Below are positions 45,366 through 57,300 of a stretch of DNA of 64,000 nt, in pieces (positions within the stretch are counted from its first letter, which is position 1; each line of letters opens with the position of its first letter). The notes under the pieces are model-generated. The model did not search any database and had not been told where the DNA came from. It worked only from the letters and a program-made list of their open reading frames with translations. The DNA is taken from NCBI GenBank assembly GCA_963920525.1, contig OY986435.1:222754399-222818398 (forward strand). The letters are read 5' to 3'. The translations under genes and the position numbers were made by a program. The stretch comes from Dichetophora obliterata. Taxonomy: Eukaryota; Arthropoda; Insecta; Diptera; Sciomyzidae.

Positions 45366-47441
45366 AACCACGGAGTCCACAGAACCCTTAAAAGTCATAA
45401 TACGCTTAAGCTTTTCCTACACAAGCTCTTTGAATTTTTTGGATACATGCTTTAATTGGATACTTGCCTTCAATTTCAAGCTTTTTGCCGAAGGCATCAA
45501 GCTTTCCTTTACTTGAAACATCGTGCCGTTCGCTTGTAAGCTAGCATACTTGCAAGTCGCAAGCTGTCGTAGGCTTATTTGTATTCAATTACAAGCTATA
45601 CTTGATTCAAAATTATAAAGCTCAAGCTAGCTTGAACTTGTATTTTAAGCCAGTACTTGAAATAGACTTCAAGTAGGCTTGTGCAGTTCTCTGGTTTGAA
45701 TATCTCTTCTTTCTTACAACTGACGTTACAACAACATCACAAAGACGGCGGACATCCGCAAGGCAGAATCTACAATATATTATTTTTGCACCCAATCCCT
45801 TATGTGCCTACCTCCTGGAGGTACCACACCAAATTTTGAAAACATCCATAGCTCCTCTAGGTTTATACCTAGGTTAAGGGTTTGCCCCACTTGTAGCCTT
45901 GAATTTTCATAGATTTTTTTGCATATTTTTAAGTATCTATAACTATCTGCAAAAAGCTCTTAAAATTTCAAATCGATAAAAAAAATTTTACTGATATATC
46001 GTCGCTCGCGTGACAAACTGTCGTAACCTACACTTTTAAAATTTTTCATGAGATCGTTTTTTTCTATTTTGGTCACTGTTGCACCGCTTCTTTTGGACAC
46101 GTGACCACTTTAAAATCAAACTAATTTAATATTTTGGGTTCTTTATTGTAGCGTGTTGAATTGTGTAAAAAAAATTGAGCCAAGTGTCTCCTAGAAACTG
46201 TAGCAACCAATTGAACACGAACGTCGGTTTGTGAAAATTTGTTTTTACTTTTTAACATACAATTTTTATAAGAAAAATTTATTAACTCCAAGAAGGGAAA
46301 CTGGGCCTAACTAGGTCTATATATATGTAATACTAGGCCTAGGTATAAATTTAATATTCTTAGACGCATCGATCTAAAACTTCATGACTTCCTACGGTGA
46401 TGCTTCACAAGAACAAAAACTTGAGTCGGACTTTCTATTTAATGTTGATTTTATATATCATTAAGTTGTTTCATAATTTGTTTTTTATTACTATTTGCTG
46501 GCTTGTTTCTTACAACTGTTCTGTTTTGGAACTTTCAAGTGCAAAGTCGTCCGGGCGAGAGGAGATTTCTTCCGAAGTAAGTGATTTTTGAATGGATGTC
46601 GGTTTATGAGCATCACAGGATATGTCATCCATGAAGTGATCACTGCATAGCGAGCAGCTGAGTATGAAGCAGGAACTAAACTTGCTGCACGTGATGCACG
46701 AGATTTCTCTCTTTCTATCTCTCTGGAACATTTATGAGCGGTTCGTCGTCTGAGATGAGCTGTCTGATAATTGCTAGTTATCATTTTCCATCAAGTCTCT
46801 ATTTTCAAAAACCAAACTAATTCAAATCATAATAAATTAAATGCAAATCTGTTTTGTATCTTTATATAATTATTGTAAAAGATTAACTATATAGCATCTA
46901 ACCTTTCATCTATATCCCTAATACCCATATTACAGTTTGCTCGGCATACACATAGGCGAACAAATATTTTTATTGTTGTATCCTCAGAATTTTTTGCACT
47001 TTTGGAAGCAACAACAAAATTATTTGTACGCAAAGCAAACGGACATCGTATAATATGGGCATAAGCTATTGTAACCAATGTGCAGAACAAATTAAGTGCA
47101 CTATGAAACTTTAAAAACAATAAATTTGTTTGAAAATGCCATTTGGCTAAATGATTGAAAAGCCAAATTTAAAAATATTTTTTGCAAAGTAGTAAACTGA
47201 AGTGCTTTTTTATCTATAAGCATAAATGAGGTTACAATTTATTAATATCACAAACTTTTTGCCCCCAAAAGCATATATTTTAAAAATTTGTGGTTTACTG
47301 CTGTTTTTCAAAATTTTTATTTGCATACTTTGTTGGTTACGACCTTTAGGCATTTGCGTTTTCTGCTTACCTATGACAAGTATGACCATAACACTTTGAG
47401 GAATGTTGAGGACTTGCATAAGAAGTGTTATAATGGTATTA

Positions 47442-47616
47442 AGGCTGTGTGCGAATTGATCTAAATGCGACCTAAACTAAATAGTGTCGATAAGGCAGTG
47501 CTTCCTAATTTAGGAAGCATTTAGGTAGTTCGATAATTTCCTAAATTATTTAGGAAGCACTGCCTTATCGACCCAATTTAGTTTAGGTCGCATTTAGATC
47601 AATTCGCACACAGCCT
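47442..47616. mobile_element. Hairpin MITE with TA duplication
   Basis: Nearly the whole 175 bp is one palindrome: AGGCTGTGTGCGAATTGATC, TAAATGCGACCTAAACTAAA and TCGATAAGGCAGTGCTTCCT all recur inverted. TA lies on both sides (47440-47441, 47617-47618). The centre adds a smaller palindrome GCTTCCTAAxTTAGGAAGC. Arms are almost identical over about 70 bases, so this is probably a young insertion. It has no coding capacity. Confidence 0.9.
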
Positions 47617-48339
47617 TACTCAATTTTAAGAGAAGTGTGGGCTGCGACAGCTTGTCACGCGAGTGACGATATGAGTGTTGAAAGAGAAGAATCCGTTGCG
47701 TAGACGATTGGTTAAAACTGAAGTTGAAACTTTAAACTCCTTTTTTTCGAAATGAAATTTTTAAGTCAGAGACGAAAATTACTCAAAAAATACAAATGTA
47801 AAGTCGCTCTATTTTTCGTTTCAATAAAAAATTACCGTTTTATAGAGCAAAAACGGCAGTTTTTTTAGTAAAAACCAAACCATTAACCCTGACTGTACGT
47901 CATTTTTTCAACCCATCGATCAAACACTAGTTTATATTGGATTATTTAAATAAATACATCGACACTTTTAGTTTCAGATGATCCAGTTTGCCACAATGTT
48001 CGTCACGATTTTCTAATGGTCATTTGTAACAAAACTATACAATATTTTTCAATAAAAAATTTACTACAAGGTACTATGTACTTTAAGATGATATATTGAA
48101 CGTTCAAAAAAGTAAAGTAGTTTTCGTAAAAAAATGTATAAAAATTTTCTATTTTTTGATCTGCAAGTGGGGATAGCATAAGATTGTCCTTTAATGCATA
48201 AAATTGTCCTATAATTTGTTCACCTAAGATAATTCTTACAAACATAACCACTCCCTAAGTGTAGCCCTAATGTAGGATGTCCTCCTACAAACAGTACAAA
48301 AATTGTAGAAAATTATACATTGTTTCTTCAGGATGACCT

Positions 48340-48450
48340 CAAGAGAGGTCAATGGCATGACCTGACCCTGTTATTTTTTCATACCGAATGTTTTTTTAAA
48401 CATACCCACTATCTATCTGACACTCTTGAGGAATCCCTCTTACAAAATGC
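48340..48450 (+). repeat. Dispersed repeat, single copy of the CTGGTCCTATT family
   Basis: AGAGGTCAATGGCATGACCT, GACCCTGTTATTTTTT, AAACATACCCACTATCTATC and CTTGAGGAATCCCTCTTAC align in order with the unit at 33285-33390 in the foldback complex, at clearly lower similarity. Confidence 0.5.
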
Positions 48451-49110
48451 AAAACAGAGCGCGACCTACGCTTAAGGTTACCATGTTCGCTGATTTAGTT
48501 CCGTTTGTTTTCGTTCACTGGGCTTAGTTCATCACTTCTAATTTTTGTTATTTGTGAGAAAACTACTGAAACAAGCTTTAAAATTTCTCCTGGCGAATTG
48601 ACCTGATTTTCCATACAACCTCTTACTTCAGATATAAAAATGGAAGGATCTTGAAAAACGGTGTTAGATTATGTTTTTTAACAGTTATTATATATTAATA
48701 TGATTGAAAGAATAAAGGGTCCTTAACTCGAATCTAATACTGTTTTGGATGGTTATTGCAAGGATCAACCAACCGAATAATTAATTTGAAGTTTGAAAAA
48801 CTAGCTAAAGCTATGCTCACAAAGCTCTGGCCTATATATAGTTTGAGAATTAATGCATACAAATTAATTTCAAGAATGCAAATATTATACTTGAAAAACC
48901 GATTTGGCATACTTTTAGTAGCTATATCGCATGCTAAGCGATGAGGGATATATATGAAAATAGATTTTAAAATTTCAGTGAATTGATATGTAAACCGATC
49001 TCAATCAAAGATAAAAAAAATACTCTGAATGATATTCAAAGCTTAACAAAGATGGGTTAATGCCAATGAATGACAACACCGCGAAACAATTGGTATTTCA
49101 AATTTCTTAC

Positions 49111-49414
49111 CTGCAGCCTTTGCCGTGCTGGTGGATGTAAACTGTTCAGTAGTTTCACCATAATCGCCAGACCCATGCAAGCAATCCTCGTCATCGCAGG
49201 CTCTTTCGGTGCCATTATTTTTATCATTTCCAGCATTTTGTGAGTTTGTTGTAGTTTGCTTTGTAGGTGGCACATAGACCGGTGTGATTAGATCGTCACC
49301 ACTGCCCGATTCGAATGGTGGAGTGCACTCATCCTCGTCATCACCACGACAACCAGACCCTGCACCCGAGAATATCAGATCATCAATGGCCCCCGGATAC
49401 CCACTAGCTGGTGT
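49111..49414 (-). CDS. Nrx-1: Neurexin-1, penultimate visible coding exon
   Basis: Bounded by a TTTCAG acceptor (49415 side) and a CTGCAG|GTAAGA donor (49110 side); it encodes 101 residues plus one base. It begins TPASGYPGAIDDLIFSGAGS and includes GDDEDECTPPFESGSGDD, LITPVYVPPTKQ and ERACDDEDCLHGSGDYGE. This is the acidic, Cys-containing juxtamembrane segment after the last LamG domain of fly neurexin. It joins the terminal exon at AKAA-E-SNYEQVTTLAAG. The reading frame is open in only one phase. Nothing in it suggests decay. Confidence 0.95.
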
Positions 49415-49961
49415 CTGAAAGATAAAACGTATACCAACTAAGTGTTAATCTTTATTTTCATGTATTTGAATTCGACATGCAGAATTATTTGAATAAAATT
49501 GAGAAATAAAAGTAATGTTTATAAGTGTTGTCGGTAAGTTCAACACAATGTTATAGTTAATGGAATTGAGTGAATGAAGAATAAATTTGCAAAAAATGCA
49601 CAAGGTTGAAGATAATGTTTCGGATTTTAAAGCATTCAATATTTAAGGATGACATAAAGAAAGAAACAAAATAAAATGTTGGCCATAAGCGGTACCAAGC
49701 AAAATGCCGAAAAACACCCATTTTTTGTCCCAACGACAAAGACATCGGTAAAACGAAGCACCAGTAAGCACCAGTAGGTAATAGTTTATCTTATGTCACA
49801 AATAGTAGTGAGGTAGTATAATGACCTCCGTCTTATTTTCTCAAATAATATAATGAAAAACTTAAATAGATATCATTAGAATCTATAAAAAATGTTTATA
49901 ATTTTTAAGAAGAATGATGCAAATTTATGTAATCAATTAAACTGCATGTGTACATGGGAGG

Positions 49962-51010
49962 TCGAATACCGAATTCTACTTCTCTAATACCAAAACCATT
50001 TGGATAGCACAAATTTGGGTTATATGGGAGGTGCCACTCCCCTTTTTTCGACGCCCATATGTAAATTGTAAATTGCGGTCGAATAATGAATTCCGAGGCT
50101 GAATTACCTATAACTCCAAAGCTATTCGATATCGCAAATTTGGGTTAAGTTGGAGGTGTCACGCCCCCACGACAAACTCTGAAAAATTTTATCAGTAAAT
50201 CTGCATGTGTCAATTTTGGTCGAGTACTGAATTCCGACGCTGTGCGACCTTGAACTCCAAAGCTATTCGATATCACAAATTTTCGTTGTATAGGAGGTGC
50301 CACTCCCCCTTGATCAAAGCTCATAAAATGTAATCAATGAAACTGCATGTGTACATTGATAATACTGAATTCAAAAACTGTGCGACCTATAACCCCAAAG
50401 CTATTTGATATCTCTAATTTGGGTTAAATAGTAGGTTTCACGCCCCCTTGTCGTACGCCCATATAATGTAATTAATGAAACTGCATGTATAAATTGAGGT
50501 CGAATACTGAATTCTGACGTTGTACGACCTATAACTTCAACGATATTCGATATCGCAAATTTATAACTATAACTCCAAAGCTATTTGATAGCACAACGTT
50601 GGGTTGTATGGAAAGTGCCACTCCCCTTTGCCTTACGCCTATAAAATGTAAGTAATGAAAGTGCATGTATAAATTTAGGTCGAATACCGAATTCTTACGC
50701 TGTCAACCTATAACTTCAAAGCAACTCGATATCGTAAATTTGGGTTGTAAGGGAGATGTCACGCCCCCCTGTCCAACGCCCACAAAATGAAATCATTGAA
50801 ACTGCATGTGTAAATCGAGGTCAAAAACTGAATTCCAAAGCTGTGCGGCCTATAATTTCAAAGCTATTCGATACCGCAAATTTTGGTTGAATGGGAGGTG
50901 CTCCTCTCCCTTGTCCAACTCCCATAAAATTTCATCACTGAAACGGTACGTCTAAATTGTGGCTGAATACCGAATTTCTAAGCTGTGCGACCCACAACGC
51001 TAAAGCTATT
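49962..51010 (-). repeat. Array of about eight 141-147-bp tandem units
   Basis: The unit landmark GTCGAATACTGAATTC recurs near 49962, 50078, 50219, 50360, 50500, 50671, 50818 and 50963. Each unit also holds CCAAAGCTATTCGATATCGC, AATTTGGGTTGTATGGGAGG and a variant of CCACGCCCCCTTGTC. Spacing is about 117, 141, 141, 140, 171, 147 and 145 bases. Units differ by 15-25% by eye, so the array is old. It is probably the interior of the Helentron-like element ending at 51389. Confidence 0.88.
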
Positions 51011-51389
51011 CGATAACACAAATTTTTTATATATTTGTGGAAGGTAAAAAGTGGTATTTTTTCTTAAACCATCTCGTACTCAAAGCAAAGCCACTTACAA
51101 AATTTAAGCTCAATCGGACCAATAATTTCGAAGTATTGTGATATTTTCTTAAAAGTAGATGAAGTGTGACCAGGCCCATTTCTATTAAAGTTAATAACAG
51201 TTATCATACGAACTCATTTACCAAATCTTAGTTTAATACGAAGATAAAAGGAGATGTGGCATTAATTTTTTCCTAAACCTTTGCGTAGCAGTTACGAACA
51301 AACCCGTAGAAAGAAGTATCCAATTTGGTCCAGTCGTTTTCAAGTTTTAAGCATCCGAACAAATCACGATTAATTTTTATATATACAGA
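49962..51389 (-). mobile_element. Helentron/HINE-like non-autonomous element, copy 1
   Basis: Read on the minus strand, the end near 51389 gives ATCTGTATATATAAAAATTA and then a CGTTTTCAA-GACTGGACCAA block. This resembles the widely seen fly and moth repeats that begin ATCTATATATATAAAAAT. These are often assigned to the Helentron/DINE-1 group, with tandem units inside. The far end is not defined. Assignment is inference; no terminal inverted repeat or target duplication is expected for this group. Confidence 0.45.
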
Positions 51390-51757
51390 TATTGATTTGT
51401 GGGCGATACAAGTGGGCGTGAAAACATTTATGTATCATGAATGCCTCTTGGAGCACCAACACAGCAAGTTTCACTATAAAAATGTGTAGAACTCGTAGAA
51501 GTAGGCGTATATATATTGCGACCACGCTCATTTTTTGTACAGTTACCGACAGAGGGTACCCCGCCCCCTTGACCAAACGTTACCAAACCGCACAGGAACA
51601 CTCTCAAGAAGTGGCTTCAGTTTCCCTGAAAATTTCATAAAGATCGGTTCAGCGGTTTTGGAGTCTATACGTGATATAGCCACATACCCATATACCCACA
51701 TATCCACATACCTACATACCCACATATATACATCCATTTTTATATATATAGATAGAT
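51390..51757 (-). mobile_element. Helentron/HINE-like fragment, copy 2
   Basis: On the minus strand it starts ATCTATCTATATATATAAAA, then a run of ATGTGGGTATGTAGG-like pentamers/hexamers, then GACTCCAAAACCGCTGAACC and GATCTTTATGAAATTTTCAG. The last block is the common 'accgatc..tgaaattt' motif of these repeats. It abuts copy 1 directly, so one probably landed in or next to the other. Confidence 0.5.
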
Positions 51758-51759
51758 TA

Positions 51760-54704
51760 ACATTAAAAACTAACCGTTGCACGAAAGTTTTTACGAATCA
51801 GAACAGAATGCTTTATTCTTCACAAACTTGTATATTGGTTTTTTGCAGGGTTGTAATTCATTTATATAGTAGTAGAAAACAACAAATTAAAAATAGTACG
51901 TACGTTTAACAAAGGTAGTTATTAAAAGAACTTATTGTACAAGTAAAAAGGGAAATGCAGGGCCGCCAAGAGGGGGTCACGGAGCTTTAAGGGGGCCCGG
52001 AGTGGCTGGTAAGTAAAGTTACAATAAGCTGTTGTAAAAATAAAATGTTGTTAAGCGAAATAAGTGCCTTTGGTTTTAACGAAATATATTTCTTACTTTG
52101 CTTTGTATCAACGATATCAAAAATTATAATGAGCCTTTTTTAAAAACTTAATTACGCTCCTGGCTTGGGAACAAGGGCGTATCGAAAAAGTTAGATCGTA
52201 TTCTAAGAGGCCTCAAAAGTTTCATAGGGTGGTCAAGATCTCCCAAAAAAATTTAGGAAAAAAAGCATGTCTCCCTCTCCCGCAAGGACAAAGTTGTTTT
52301 TTAAGAAAAACAGTAAAAAATCACGATCTCATAATGCTTTCATTTTTGCAAAAAAACCTACATATGTGTTAAAGTAAAAGTAAATAAAGACTTTAACTAA
52401 CAATATCCTGCCAAACACGATGCCACTATTGATTGGTATCCACAAGGTCCTGCGTGAAGGATATTCGAATCTAAAGGTACACTCAAGGTAGCACAGAACT
52501 TTTGATTGCTATCTGATCGTCTATATTTCGGCGATTTTGATTATAGTGTTGACGTTTTCCTTAAATTTGGCGAATTAATAATTTGCATATTTTTGCATAT
52601 TCTTGAATTTTTTTGCTTTTGACAAGGCAATTTTTGACTTGAAGGCAATTTTTTAACTTTTTCAAAAAAATTAATATAATGTTTTATATCTCGAGCACCA
52701 AAAGTGGTACCGAAAATAATTTCCTTAATTCAGATTCTTCAAATATTTCTGAACAACACCTTGTGCAAGAGTATCAATTTACAACTCCAGTAGCTCGTTC
52801 CTGTAACAAATACGGCAAGTTACCGATTTGTGTGACGTCAGCCGTTATAGATCCCTAGTTACCGATTTCGTGACAAATAATGTTTCTGTACGTTTATATC
52901 GGTAAAAACTCGGACCGTGATGAAAAAGAATACAAATTGAGAAGAAAAGTTGCGAAATTGAGTCAAATGACAAGCAGCTGTTTATTCGAATATATTATTT
53001 TAATTGCACTAAAACTTTATAAAAAATATTAAAAATTAAAAAATTAAAATTAATTATGCTATAGTGATGTGTATTAATGGTTGCGGAAATAATCAACGAT
53101 TATGAATGTAAATAATTTTATACTTAGTACTGTGCTGCAAAAACTTAGCAAATATATGCAACCGGGTACTTTTTCATAGCTCAAACATATACTGTTTTGC
53201 TAAAATTTTTAACTTTTATGCAAATAGGCATTATTTATAAATTGCATTACCTTTAAAACTAAAACTTTTTTAAAAATAACAAAATATTTCAATCAGAAAT
53301 AATTCGACTTATATGAAAGTGATCGCTATGATCGCTACGAGTTACAGGAACAAGCTACAGCTTAAGACCACGATTTTTTTTCCGATTTTGATTTTTAAAG
53401 AATTTTTCTTTTTTATGAATTTTATTATTTCATTAAAACCAAAGACCGTACTAAGTATGCTTTTTATAATAAATAGCACAAAATAATAATTATCTCTGAA
53501 CTTTTTAAATTTTGAGCAATAAATAATAATTATTTCTGCTTTTTATTTTTCCAAGCCGAAAATAAAAAGCAAAATTTGCCCTTTATTTTTTACGCACAAA
53601 ATTAGTAGTAATTTTGCCCGATATTTTTTTTGAGCACAAAATAACTGGTAAGTTCTGATATTTATTTTTTTATTCATTTTGCAGAAAATTTGTCTAATTG
53701 TATCCAACATATAAAACAGCATGGTCGTTTTTCAAGACTTGGCTTGACAAATATTGTGCTGATGTGTTTAGTTTCCTACTCTACTCGTAAAAACTGCTAT
53801 CAAGTTCTAGTTGTCTATTAAAATCTTAATTCTTAACTACTTTTGATGTGACAATTGTAAATTATGACTCAACCCAACCGCAACGAAAAGTTTTCAAGAC
53901 TCATGAAAAAAACAAATGAAACAAAGCTACGCTATTGAGCTTGTTGAGCCTAGGCCGGGGCCTTGTAGGCCCAGTTGAAAATCCGGCACTTTATGTCAAC
54001 TAATATTCTGGATGTTATTATTATTAAATAATTCTGATCGTAAAAATATCGCTTGAATTTTTTTGAAAGTATATAATCAGTAAAATTTGCTGATGATGAT
54101 TAACCTTCAAATCAAGTTAGTGACAAGTTGATACTTTTTGTGAAATGAAATTATTATACCTTTTTATGTAAAAATTTTTTGTTGACAAAAAAAAAAAAAA
54201 ATAAAAATACATGTTAATACAAAAAAAAAAAAAAAAAAATTCGTCAAAGGATGTTTATGTGCCAAATTGACATTTTCATTGACAATTCCCCTACTATATA
54301 TAAACATTTTAAATTTTAAAAACAATTTTAGAAGCTCTCAGAATTCGAATTTTTACAATGAATAAAAAGAATTAAAAACAGAAAAACAGTCATAATAATG
54401 CAAATCATCAGTAGATTTTAATACTTCGGAATGTCACACAAAAAGTTGTCACTAGTTAGAGACTATTAATGGAGACAAAAACGAAAAAAGGGATATGTTT
54501 AACTTGTCTTGTTGCTTGACTTTAAGGTCTATAAATAATAACTATGAACTAATTAATAATTTAGCATAGATCTCGCATAGCTTGCTTAAGATTAATACTT
54601 TTCTAATTGAATTATATTTTTGTGTTGAAAACATTTTCAGAGGGGCCCGTATGTTTTTACCCCTGGGACCGAACTTGGCTCTCTTACGGGCCTAAGAAAA
54701 TGAT
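51760..54704. other. AT-rich DNA; possible eroded hAT-type ends
   Basis: No gene is supported. CAGGGCCGCCAAGAGGGGGT at 51959 and CTTGGCTCTCTTACGGGCCT near 54674-54693 look like inverted hAT-type ends, with weakly similar flanks (GGGAAATG / AGAAAATG). No transposase is recognisable between them. Long A runs lie at 54186-54240. Confidence 0.35.
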
Positions 54705-54707
54705 TAA

Positions 54708-56237
54708 GGGCCACTTTCTCAATGTCCGGTTAGTCTAGCTCTTAACCAGGACTTAGCTAACCATACGATAGCTAAAAAAATAATTTTGATTTCACCAGGT
54801 GCTGGTTAAGCAACTGTCGGTTAGATGACTAATTGTGAATTTTTGAATTGTGAATACGTAAAAACATCATATCAGCTGTCTCGTGTTTACAAATTTTTTG
54901 ATTTTGTGCTGCCACCTAATTATATGTCTTTTCAATAGTTTTAAACGTCATTTATCAGTGTTAAGGGATCGCTTATTTCGAATCTAAAGTCAGAATTTTA
55001 AAATTCAAGATGGTGGATAGGGTTGCCACCTTAATTTTTTTTAGTTTTATAAATTCGGGGCCGGCAAAAAAAATGGTACACCAAATATGAGTCGCTGAAT
55101 CCGAATCCGTTGTCAGAATTTCAAAATTATAAAATTTTTAAATAATAGGGTTGCCACCTAATAATATATATTTTCACGAGTTTTAAATGTCATTTATTAG
55201 TACTAAGGGGTCGCTGATTTCGAATCTAAAGTCAGAATTTTAAAATTCAAGATGGTGGATAGGGTTGCCACCTTAATTTTTTTTAGTTTTATAAATTCGG
55301 GGCCGGCAAAAAAAAATGGTACACCAAATATGAGTCGCTGAATCCGAATCCGTTGTCAGAATTTCAAAATTATAAAATTTTTAAATAATAGGGTTGCCAC
55401 CTAATAATATATATTTTCACGAGTTTTAAATGTCATTTATTAGTGTTAAGGGGTCGCTGATTTCGAATCTAAAGTCAGAATTTTAAAATTCAAGATGGTG
55501 GATAGGGTTACCACCTTAATTTTTTAGTTTTATAAATTCGGGGCTGGCAAATTTTAAAATTCTGACTTTAGATTCGAAATCAGCGACCCCTTAACACTAA
55601 TAAATGATGTTTAAAACTATTGAAAAGACATATAATTAGGTGGCAACCCTATTATTTAAAAATTTTATAATTTTGAAATTCTGACAACGGATTCGGATTC
55701 AGCGACTCATACTTGGTGTACCATTTTTTTTTGCCGGCCCCGAATTTATAAAACTAAAAAAAATTAAGGTGGCAACCCTATCCACCATCTTGAATTTTAA
55801 ATTTCTGACTTTAGATTCGAAATCAGCGACCCCTTAACACTGATAAATGATGTTTAAAACTTCTAAAAATACATATTATTAGGTGGCAATACTGTGGTAA
55901 AAATTTAGGTGGCAACCTTAACATCCGTCTTAAATTTTAAAACTGTGACAATATATTCGAAATCAAATCCGTTGTCAGAATTTCAAAATTACAAGAATTC
56001 GCTGAAATAAAAAAAATCTAGGTGGCAACTCTATCCGCAATCTTAAATTTTAAAGTTTGACAGCATCCCCGAAATCATTTACCCTAAAATGGCGCTAACC
56101 GAAACCACAACTTGTCGTTAACTTAATCAGCACTTAACTGACAGTTCAACCCTAACCGAACATTGAGAAAGGGCTTTTTTTCTAAGTGCTGGTTAAAGTT
56201 CTGATTAGTGCTTAACCGGACATTGAGAAAGCGGCCC
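54708..56237. mobile_element. Foldback with TAA duplication; arms made of a 242-bp tandem repeat
   Basis: Ends GGGCCACTTTCTCAATGTCC and its inverted copy, with TAA outside both (54705-54707 and 56238-56240). Inside, a unit of about 242 bp is repeated directly (landmarks near 54970, 55210, 55453), then from about 55547 the same sequence runs in reverse orientation. Each unit has two related halves of about 121 bp sharing TCAGAATTTTAAAATT and GGGTTGCCACCTxA. Near 55905-56090 more diverged monomers follow. The 3-bp TAA target and GGGCC ends suggest PIF/Harbinger mobilisation (inference). No ORF. Confidence 0.88.
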
Positions 56238-56242
56238 TAAGT

Positions 56243-57300
56243 TATATCTATCTATATACATAAAAAGCAAAACACTGTCTGTCTGCCTGTGTGATGCCTA
56301 TAGACTCTAAACCTACTGGACTGATTGAGCTGGAATTTTGGCAGTTGATTTGTTTCAGGTAGGAGATCGTTTAGGGGCTATTTGCCATACCCCTTTTACC
56401 GCCCCCAAATCAGTAAAAATGCTATAACTCCGACGGTTTGGGTAACATAAGGCAAAAATTTTGTAATTTAGTTTATATGGTTATTTTCGGTAACTGTATC
56501 AAAAATGGGAATGGTCGCACTATAGCCACGCCCATTTTTTGAGAAATCATTAAAATTTACTAATGGGCCGATTGAGCTAAAATTTTGCTTCAAGTTGTAT
56601 GGGTACTGTACGCAACTGTACTTAAAATTGGTTTCCACGCCCCCTTTTACCGCCCACAAATAAGTGAAAATGCTATATTACGGGCGGTTTTGGTAGTATA
56701 AGACTAAAATTTGGTAATTTAGTTTGTAGGGTTACATTCAGCAACGCTTTGTGAGAAATCATTAATATTGACTACAGGGTCGATTGAGCTAAAATTTTTG
56801 ACTTAGTTTGTATGGGTACTGTCAGCAGCTGTACTAAAAATTGGTTTCCACGCCTCCTTTGACCGCCCACATACTAATGAAAATGCTTTGTTTCAGACGG
56901 TTTGGGTCGTATAAGACTGAAATTTGGTAATTTAATTTGTATGGCTACTTTCGACCACTGTACTAAAAATGGGTGTGGTCGGCCCTACGCTTACTCCCCT
57001 TTTTTAGGGGATAAGCGTAGAGAGAATCAAAGTGCGCCAGATATAAACTTAATTAAGTTGATATTTCGGCAGTTGATGTATTTTAAGTACGTTATGGTTT
57101 AAGGGAAAAAAATTTTGACACTCCAACTTTTGCCGCCCACAAATTAACAAATACGCTATATTTCGGACGGTTTTGGTCGTATTGTACTAAAATTTGGTAA
57201 TATGGTTCAAACAGTTACTTTCGGCAACTACACTAAGAATGGAGTATATACAATTATTCTTTCGATTAGCATGAAAATTTGTATATAGCAGTAAGGCGGT
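56243..57300 (+). mobile_element. Helentron/HINE-like element with tandem units, plus strand
   Basis: Starts TATCTATCTATATACATAAA, followed by CTGTCTGTCTGCCTGTGTGA, GACTCTAAACCTACTGGAC and GATTGAGCTGGAATTTTGGC. Units of roughly 230 bp follow, marked by GATTGAGCTAAAATTTT (56570, 56783) and CCACGCC-CCTTT-ACCGCCCA (about 56635, 56848, 57115). A strong hairpin lies at 56985-57020. Same general design as the inverted pieces at 49962-51757, but different interior. Family name is inference. Confidence 0.5.
56985..57020. repeat. 15-bp stem hairpin in the Helentron-like element
   Basis: CTACGCTTACTCCCCT, a T-rich loop, then AGGGGATAAGCGTAG. The stem is 15 bp with one bulged base. Helitron-type elements often carry a hairpin close to the 3' end; here similar unit sequence continues after the hairpin, so it may mark an internal terminus. 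Confidence 0.8.

Larger units (their letters stand above)
42018..49110 (-). other. Nrx-1: Last intron of Nrx-1 (7.1 kb)
   Basis: The donor GTAAGA (49110-49105, minus strand) and the TTTCAG acceptor at 42018 bound this intron; splicing keeps the frame by completing a Glu codon (G|AA). It holds a dead mariner (44051-45050), a hairpin MITE (47442-47616), two dispersed repeat copies and an AT run at 42273-42292. I see no extra exon. The remaining stretches (42020-44000, 45370-47440, 47620-48330, 48460-49105) show nothing I can name. Confidence 0.85.

Noticed and set aside
46510..46784. Minus-strand frames with CSDHF-like motif, reminiscent of a THAP domain
   Set aside because: Only one short motif fits. 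The conserved Cys-Cys pair, Trp and spacing of a THAP domain are not found, and the frame shows no other support.
49962..51010. Possible CRISPR-like or functional satellite array
   Set aside because: Units of about 143 bp are contiguous without spacers, in a eukaryotic genome. This is a tandem repeat, not a CRISPR array.
51959..54693. hAT element from CAGGGCCGCC to GGGCCT
   Set aside because: The ends are only partly similar and the flanking 8-mers match at six of eight positions at best. Mentioned in the region description but not called as an element.
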